64,000 nt of DNA from Pieris napi (lineage: Eukaryota; Arthropoda; Insecta; Lepidoptera; Pieridae): positions 3,437,501-3,501,500 of the forward strand of contig NC_062242.1 in assembly GCF_905475465.1 (NCBI RefSeq), read 5' to 3'. Positions 58,449 through 64,000 of the stretch are shown piece after piece. A program made the position numbers and the translations under genes. The notes beneath the pieces were generated by a model. That model was given only the letters and a program-made list of their open reading frames with translations. It had not been told where the DNA came from and did no database searches. Each line of letters begins with the position of its first letter. Within the stretch, counting starts at the first letter, position 1.

Positions 58449-58454
58449 TAAATT

Positions 58455-58570
58455 CACTCAATTCTCAAAAGGCCAGCAACGCACTTGCGAGACTTCTGGC
58501 ATTGGGAGCGTCCATGGGTATCACATAACATCAGATAAGCCATCTGCCCGTTTGCCCCCTGTTCTAAAAA
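58455..58570 (-). repeat. repF 5' part, reverse
   Basis: CTCAAAAGGCCAGCAACGCA and CATCAGATAAGCCATCTGCC. Confidence 0.75.
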
Positions 58571-58589
58571 AAACATTTTAGGTCATTTA

Positions 58590-58895
58590 CACATTTTAGT
58601 AGCAAACTATTCAAGGAAAGCGGTAGGAGAACACCAGTCATGGGGACCACCATGCTTTTTGGTGGTTATGCCATTAAATTGTAGCTTATGTGAAACATTG
58701 GTACTTTTAACACAGCGCCATCTGTTAGAATTTTGACTAATGATAAACAAATATTTTGCGGGTATAAATTGAGATGTAAGCTATCTTTTAAGTTGGAACA
58801 AAATACACACGGTGTGCAAATTTGATTAAAATCGATTCGGTAGTTTAGGAGTCCATAGCGGACAAACAACGTGACACGTAATTTATATATATTAA
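58590..58895 (+). repeat. repD copy
   Basis: Inverse of the 16.06-16.38 kb copy, with CACAGCGCCATCTGTTAGAA, AGGAGTCCATAGCGGACAAA and CAACGTGACACGTAATTT. The minus frame over it is not a gene. Confidence 0.75.
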
Positions 58896-59265
58896 GAAGA
58901 TTATCCTATGAGTTAGTAAATTTTTTTTACAGTTGGTATGTATAAACGAGAACGAGAACTATTACTTTATTATTATTTTCTTTAAACTACCTACCTAATA
59001 TGATATCGAGTTATTTCGAATGCCATTGATTGTATAGAAGATTACTAACTGTATGTAATCCTATCAAAGAGATAAAAAAATACTATTTTTTTACAACTTA
59101 AACTAACACAACTAATACTCATATTAAGAAAAGTTAACTAATCAGTTATTTTATGGGTTCATTAATAAAGCTCTAATAATAATCAAAGAGAATGTGTGAA
59201 ATAAAAACAATAAGCATTATTATATTATTTCAATATCACAAACATTAATAAATATAAATAAAATA
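58896..59265. other. Intergenic DNA
   Basis: AT-rich, no signal. Confidence 0.45.
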
Positions 59266-59267
59266 AA

Positions 59268-59425
59268 ATAAAATATTTTTAAAAGGAGTCCCTTTAGGCA
59301 AGGTTCCGAAGATACTAGCAGCGTTCCCCCTTTGAATCGCTAGACTTATTCTTTGTCCGAGGTAGCTGCCAGGTCTTCGGTCTCCTGTGATGTCGACTAA
59401 TCTTTTTGCTATTTCCTTTAAAAAA
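59268..59425 (-). mobile_element. RLE retroelement 3' fragment, second subfamily
   Basis: The reverse strand matches 43.07-43.20 kb: CAGGAGACCGAAGACCTGGC, AAGGGGGAACGCTGC and AAGGGACTCCTTTTAAAAAT, ending in an A/T tail. Confidence 0.7.
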
Positions 59426-59995
59426 ATATACCTAACGTTATATACATAATTTGAAAGTTATTTACAAAAAATCTGACGTATGGTCACCGGTCGAAGTAGG
59501 TGCAAATTGCCGTGACCGATGATATTCTGTAGACGTTGCAATAAATCTGGGTTACTTGAAATCCCGATCGTCACGCTAGCCGCGCTATTTGCATGTCAAT
59601 ATACGACTTGTAGGTTCACTATGATTTTGGTATATAGTGTATTAAACAGCCATGGGTCCAAGAATAGGGGGCGTCCCTGGCAATGGTTCTCCATCAAGCT
59701 TAGTGCGCCAAGTGAAGGAAACCTATTAACCATATATTAATACTTGAACATTTTTATTTAATAATAATAATAGTATTTGATTTCTGTTTATACTTAAACA
59801 CATTTATTGTCTGCGCCCTTTTTTGGCAAAGGCCTCCTGAAAATCCCGCCATTCCCAATCCCAATCCCGCTATTTCCTTAATTTGGTATATCCACCTTCT
59901 AAATTGTCTTCCTCTTTTTCGTTTATTGTATATGTATTTAATAAGTTTATGTAGTTGTTTTGTCTTTTGTGTATGTACAATAACATCGACAAATG
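59426..59995. other. Intergenic DNA, nothing recognised
   Basis: The plus frame at 59,519-59,740 (73 codons) has no recognised motif. Confidence 0.45.
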
Positions 59996-59997
59996 CC

Positions 59998-60235
59998 AAC
60001 ATCGTCCATTACATAGAAGGCTCAAGTGGTTGGTGGTGGTAACTATTGTGCTCTCTGGCAGTATGACCTGCACTGTGTAACACGTCTGTTCCACAGCATA
60101 ATGCTGAGCCAGGGCCAGTTACTACCACAGCGCTCACAAATTACACACTTAAAATAAAAACTGTTCTTTCTTTTTCCGATTATTATTATTATTTTGTGTG
60201 TATCTGTGTGTGTGTTTCGTTAGTAACAAGTGTTA
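59998..60235 (+). repeat. repI, uninterrupted copy (empty site of the 32.6 kb element)
   Basis: GTCTGTTCCACAGCATAATG, AAAACTGTTCTTTC, ATTATTATTATTATTTTGTG and TGTGTGTTTCGTTAG run on without a break where the 32.64-33.38 kb element is inserted in the other copy. Confidence 0.75.
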
Positions 60236-60239
60236 AGTC

Positions 60240-60620
60240 TATGTCTAAGGTCCTTACTGAACTCACCACCTGATGGCAAGAGAACACTCGGTAAAACAAA
60301 GCTGCGTTGGTGGGATGGAGTTGTCAAGGACCTCGAAACAATAGGGGTTCGAAGTTAGACGCTACAAGCACGAAATAGATGTCGAAATATGCATGAGGAG
60401 TCAAATGCCCACATGGGGAATAGGCATTGATGGTGCTAGTATGTACTGTACATTTTAGTGCCGATTATTGTTACATTTTTATTTTTAGTTGTGTCATACC
60501 TTTACAAAAAGAAAATCTTATCTGTGAAACGATTTAAGGATACTCCAATAATTATAACTTGTGTATATTTGTTTTTACATATCTTGTAATTGTGATGTGT
60601 GTATAAATAAATAAATACCG
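60240..60620 (+). pseudogene. LINE-type C-terminal relic with 3' tail
   Basis: A frame reads GKRTLGKTKLRWWDGVVKDL, then ETIGVRS and a stop. It resembles the GRP..RW.D.V..D....GV ending of RTE-like LINE proteins. A T-rich tail to AATAAATAAATA near 60,608 follows. Confidence 0.5.
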
Positions 60621-60912
60621 TCACTTTCGTTTACGATATGCTTTGAAAAAAGTCCTACTAACATTGTATTTGATGGTCATCGTACTTTGATAGGCGCATT
60701 CACTTAGCGCTAAGCAATAATTGATCATTGAGCAACTGTTTTATTGTATAAATCCACTTTGCATACACGTAACAATCGCCTAATCATTGTTTCGTATGAG
60801 AACTGTGACATGTTTTAAATATTATTTGCAAAATGATGTACCTATTTGTTTGTATAATAATATACATTTGTCCATTACTTTTCTGTGCGTAATTAATCTT
60901 GCTTGTGTGATG
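60621..60912. other. Intergenic DNA
   Basis: No signal. Confidence 0.4.
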
Positions 60913-60914
60913 TA

Positions 60915-61135
60915 CGGGAAGAGCAGTGTCGGCCTAGTGGCATCAGCGTGCGACTCTCATCCCAGAGGTCGTGGGTTTGAACCCCAGCTGGGCACCATTG
61001 GACTGTATTTCTATGCGCATTTAACAAAACCGGCTTGCCTTAGACCCAAAAAGTTTACGGTGTGGGTCAGGCACAGGAAGCTGATCACCTACTTGCATAT
61101 TAGATTGACAAATCATGAAACATACTTCTGTACCT
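60915..61135 (+). repeat. SINE-A copy
   Basis: Complete tRNA-like head (TCGGCCTAGTGGCATCAGCG with GGTCGTGGGTTTGAACCCCA), a shortened middle, and a tail to TAGATTGACAAATCATGAAA. The 140-codon frame across it is not a gene. Confidence 0.85.
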
Positions 61136-63212
61136 GTTATGTAAGGAACGAAAATTATTTTTGTACGTTGATCTACATCTTACTGTCAATCACTTTTCAG
61201 TTCATATAAAAGTCGACGTAATTAAAATTATGTAGGATCTATAAAGCAAAACCGAAAAACAAAGAAATCTCCATTATGTATAAAGTTCTATAAAGTTTTA
61301 AAATTCATATAAAATACATTAATTACTTATTTAAAGCACGTTCTGTGAGCTTTTTCCGCCACCACAATGGACGAGAAATAACTGAGATTCAATCGATCGA
61401 AATTTCACGTACGCCCGACTCTTGCCCCCTTTATTTTATGTCTTCATACGCACCGCCGATAGCCCCTAATTACGCCAACACACAAAAACACTAATCGGAC
61501 TGCTTCATTATCAAAACAAAACAGCGAAACTTCTTTCATAATCAATGAAAAGTTGTACTCTATCCCAATCATCTAAAGTCCTGTTTTCCGTTAAAGGTTA
61601 TTGTACATACGACGTTTTGTATCTTCAATTCAAATCAAAACAACTCTGAAGCAACCTAAGTTTACAGTGCAGTTGTGAGGCAATTTCAGAAGTATAACTT
61701 AGACATTTTAGTATACCTTTAAATAACTTAGTACTTCTGGTGCTTGCAACAATTTTCTTTGGTAAACTCTGATTAAAAGTCCATAGAGATTTGAACTCTA
61801 ACCGGGTGGAGTACGATAGAAAATTGCTCGAAGTTTTGTATGCACTTAGGATGTTTAGGCATTAATAAAAAGTTTGTCTTGAGAAGCGTTAATGAGCCCA
61901 GTCTTCGTCGGATTCTCAGCTATGTTACTGTATCAGCTTTTGTCGGCGCGATACCACTTTTTGCGATGGCAAATGATAACAATAAGCCGTGTTAAGAAGT
62001 GGGATGCGAAATTCTACAGAGATAATAAGAAACGTGATAATGTGTTGTTAATTAATTAATGTGCAGAATTGTGTGCGCGGGTTCCGCTTGAAGTTGCCTT
62101 TTTTCGATGGTTATCAGGCCCTGCGAGTGAAATGAGCTCGTAGGCAAGCTATACGTTCTGCGTATCTAACATTACATCTACTTAAATGTTAATTACTTAA
62201 ATTAAGGATACTTTAAATCTTATTTATTATGAATAACGCATATAAAACAATTGAAATATTGACCACGCAAAGTTTACATTTCGGGACACTTTAATTCATT
62301 ACATGAATTCTGATCTTTCAACGCGATTACAATGTTTGTTACTAATTTTTTTAAATAAATACAACGGCATAAGCCAAGCTCAAAACACCAAATGAAAATA
62401 CATTTTAATTTTAATATTTTGTAAATGACTCTTGTGTATCCCTTATAAGCTATATAATCTCTTCCTGGTGCTTCCTTCTCGTGCTGAACGAGATCTAATA
62501 GTAAATATAATAAAAAATAAAAATGTGTATTCATTATAAGTACATATGCATTACAATGTGTGAGATTTGGGAACCCTTTTAAGTAATAAAATACCTGTTT
62601 CAGCTCTTCCACAACAAACTTATTATAAATTCCTTAAAATATAATTTAATTACATCTTTTATTTTATTTATTTTTATTTTTGATTTTTCAACTGTTTTCA
62701 ACACGCCCGAGTGCATGAATGAGTGTGTGCATGATAGTGAATAAATAGTAAGTGTGCAGAGTCCAAATAATATAATATGGCAGTTACTAGAGAGTCGTGT
62801 TTCTCCAGGCATTTTTATTCCTTCCCAGGCCATGAGTAGTCCTTCTTCGTGTAGTTTAAAACATTCTAGGGTTTACCCTAAGCATTAGCGGTAGACTCAT
62901 CAGGATCCGGCAAAGAGAGTGCCACAATCATACGCAAAAACAGGCTTTCTCTTAGGGAAGTACAGTTATTACTCTAGATATTAAATAGTGACATTTAATT
63001 GCAATATTATCGTGTCATTGACCGTACGGCAATAATTGTAGTTCCCAATTTACCAGTAAATAATTATCCATGTCCAAATCGAACGGTTATCGTGTATCGA
63101 ACCAAATGGAGTTATTTAACATGGCATTATGCGGCCAGAAATCAAGCGTGGGAAATGGGAAATATATATTAATTCTTAAGGTTTTTAGCAGAAGTATTTA
63201 CACTAAGTAAAA
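61136..63212. other. Long intergenic stretch, nothing recognised
   Basis: Frames at 62,274-62,612 (112 codons) and 62,600-62,833 lack recognisable motifs and splice context. Confidence 0.5.
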
Positions 63213-63214
63213 CA

Positions 63215-63460
63215 TTGAGCAGTGTTGGCCTAGAGGCTTCAGCGTGCGTAGCTTCGATGCCCGGCTGTGGACCAATTGACTTCCTTTTTATGAGCGCATT
63301 TAACATTCGCTCGAATGGTGAAGGAAACATCGTGAGGAAACTGGCTTGTCTTAGACCCAAAAAGTCGACGGCGTGACAGGCATAGGAGGCTGATCACCTA
63401 CCTATTAGATTGACAAATGATCACGACCTTAAAAAGGTTTTAGTGCCATTTTTTTTATAT
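63215..63460 (+). repeat. SINE-A copy, nearly full
   Basis: GTTGGCCTAGAGGCTTCAGC head with a short deletion before the B box, CATTTAACATTCGCTCGAAT middle, and the tail AAAAAGGTTTTAGTGCCA. Confidence 0.85.
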
Positions 63461-63915
63461 ATTGTTTTGTGACTTTTTTAGAAGGAATCGAAAAAGAGTT
63501 ACCTATGTAAGTTGCATTGTAATATGTCTTAAGCACATAATAATCTAGAGGAAGAAATTTTGCGCTGCACTATTTATAAAAAGGCACTGCATTGGAGCTG
63601 TGAAAATTTTACATGAGAACACGATCTATCGCTAGTTTCGTGGCCACACAACGAGTACGCATGAATACGGTAGGGTTTAATTATGGGACATATTTCAAGT
63701 GCACTGTACGTTTGTTTATTTCTTTCGTTAATATGTTTATGACTATCTGGTTCTTCGTGCTTTGAATCTCGGAAACTCAATAATTTACGATAATTATTGG
63801 TTAAGACCACGTTTGTATGGCTTTTAATATTTTATATCTTATTTAAAATTTAGCAAGCACAAAAAGCGCGGCCGCAGACGAGGCGGAAAATAATAAACGG
63901 CTCAAATGTTGTTTC
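63461..63915. other. Intergenic DNA, nothing recognised
   Basis: The minus frame at 63,574-63,810 has no recognised motif. Confidence 0.45.
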
Positions 63916-63917
63916 CA

Positions 63918-64000
63918 CCAACTTTGATTACCTTTGGAGGAGAGACTCTTGGGCTGTTTGGTTCCAGTGCACAGCTAATAAAAGATTTAAGTTGGCACCT
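63918..64000 (+). mobile_element. RLE retroelement 3' fragment, cut by window end
   Basis: The frame reads GGETLGLFGSSAQLIKDLSW up to the end, matching the block just after the endonuclease domain in the 13.25 kb copy. It should continue outside the window. Confidence 0.75.

Noticed and set aside
60930..61000. tRNA gene on the plus strand
   Set aside because: Same reasoning: A- and B-box-like words belong to the SINE-A head, repeated many times in the window.
60787..61209. 140-codon gene
   Set aside because: The frame crosses a SINE-A copy and its flanks, with no domain.
62274..62612. 112-codon minus-strand gene
   Set aside because: AT-rich, no recognisable domain, no supporting signals. 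Length alone is not enough here.

Overview
The window reads as AT-rich nuclear DNA of a moth or butterfly (Lepidoptera). The evidence is one intron-containing cytochrome P450 gene of insect (CYP3-clan-like) type, set in dense layers of repeats typical of Lepidoptera: tRNA-derived SINEs, LINE 3' ends, short inverted-repeat DNA elements and pogo, Harbinger and RLE-type retroelement relics. No rRNA gene, functional tRNA gene, CRISPR array or bacterial-style operon was seen. Most open frames over 60 codons are chance frames or lie inside repeats.

Layout. 1-10 kb: mostly unclassified intergenic DNA with a few SINE and dispersed-repeat copies. 10.26-13.97 kb: a 5'-truncated retroelement on the minus strand, carrying an R2-like CCHC plus restriction-like endonuclease domain, split by a 2.73 kb long-inverted-repeat (foldback) element whose arms are built of 275-bp tandem units. 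14-32 kb: further retroelement 3' ends, a 1.3 kb pogo-like element with a broken transposase (20.1-21.4 kb), several LINE C-termini and a two-gene Harbinger relic (27.2-28.15 kb). 32.6-33.4 kb: a 743-bp pogo-type non-autonomous element whose empty site is preserved in a second copy of the target repeat at 60.2 kb. 33.5-43.9 kb: intergenic DNA with SINEs, two of them carrying nested inverted-repeat elements (35.1 and 40.8 kb).

43,939-50,562: the one confident host gene, a plus-strand P450 of eight exons that join in frame to 487 codons. It has an N-terminal membrane anchor, the K-helix ExxR, a PDRF motif and an intact haem-binding loop. The helix C WxxxR motif and the I-helix acidic residue are not conserved. 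Its introns hold SINE and other repeat insertions. A poly(A) signal follows the stop by about 20 bases.

50.6-64 kb: more repeats, including a 179-bp poly(A)-tailed retroposed sequence flanked by a perfect 10-bp target duplication (52.6 kb) and a perfect 17-bp-arm hairpin (56.5 kb). The last bases are the start of another RLE retroelement 3' fragment. Repeat family names used below (SINE-A, SINE-B, repC to repI) are local labels based on similarity between copies within this window. No database comparison was possible.
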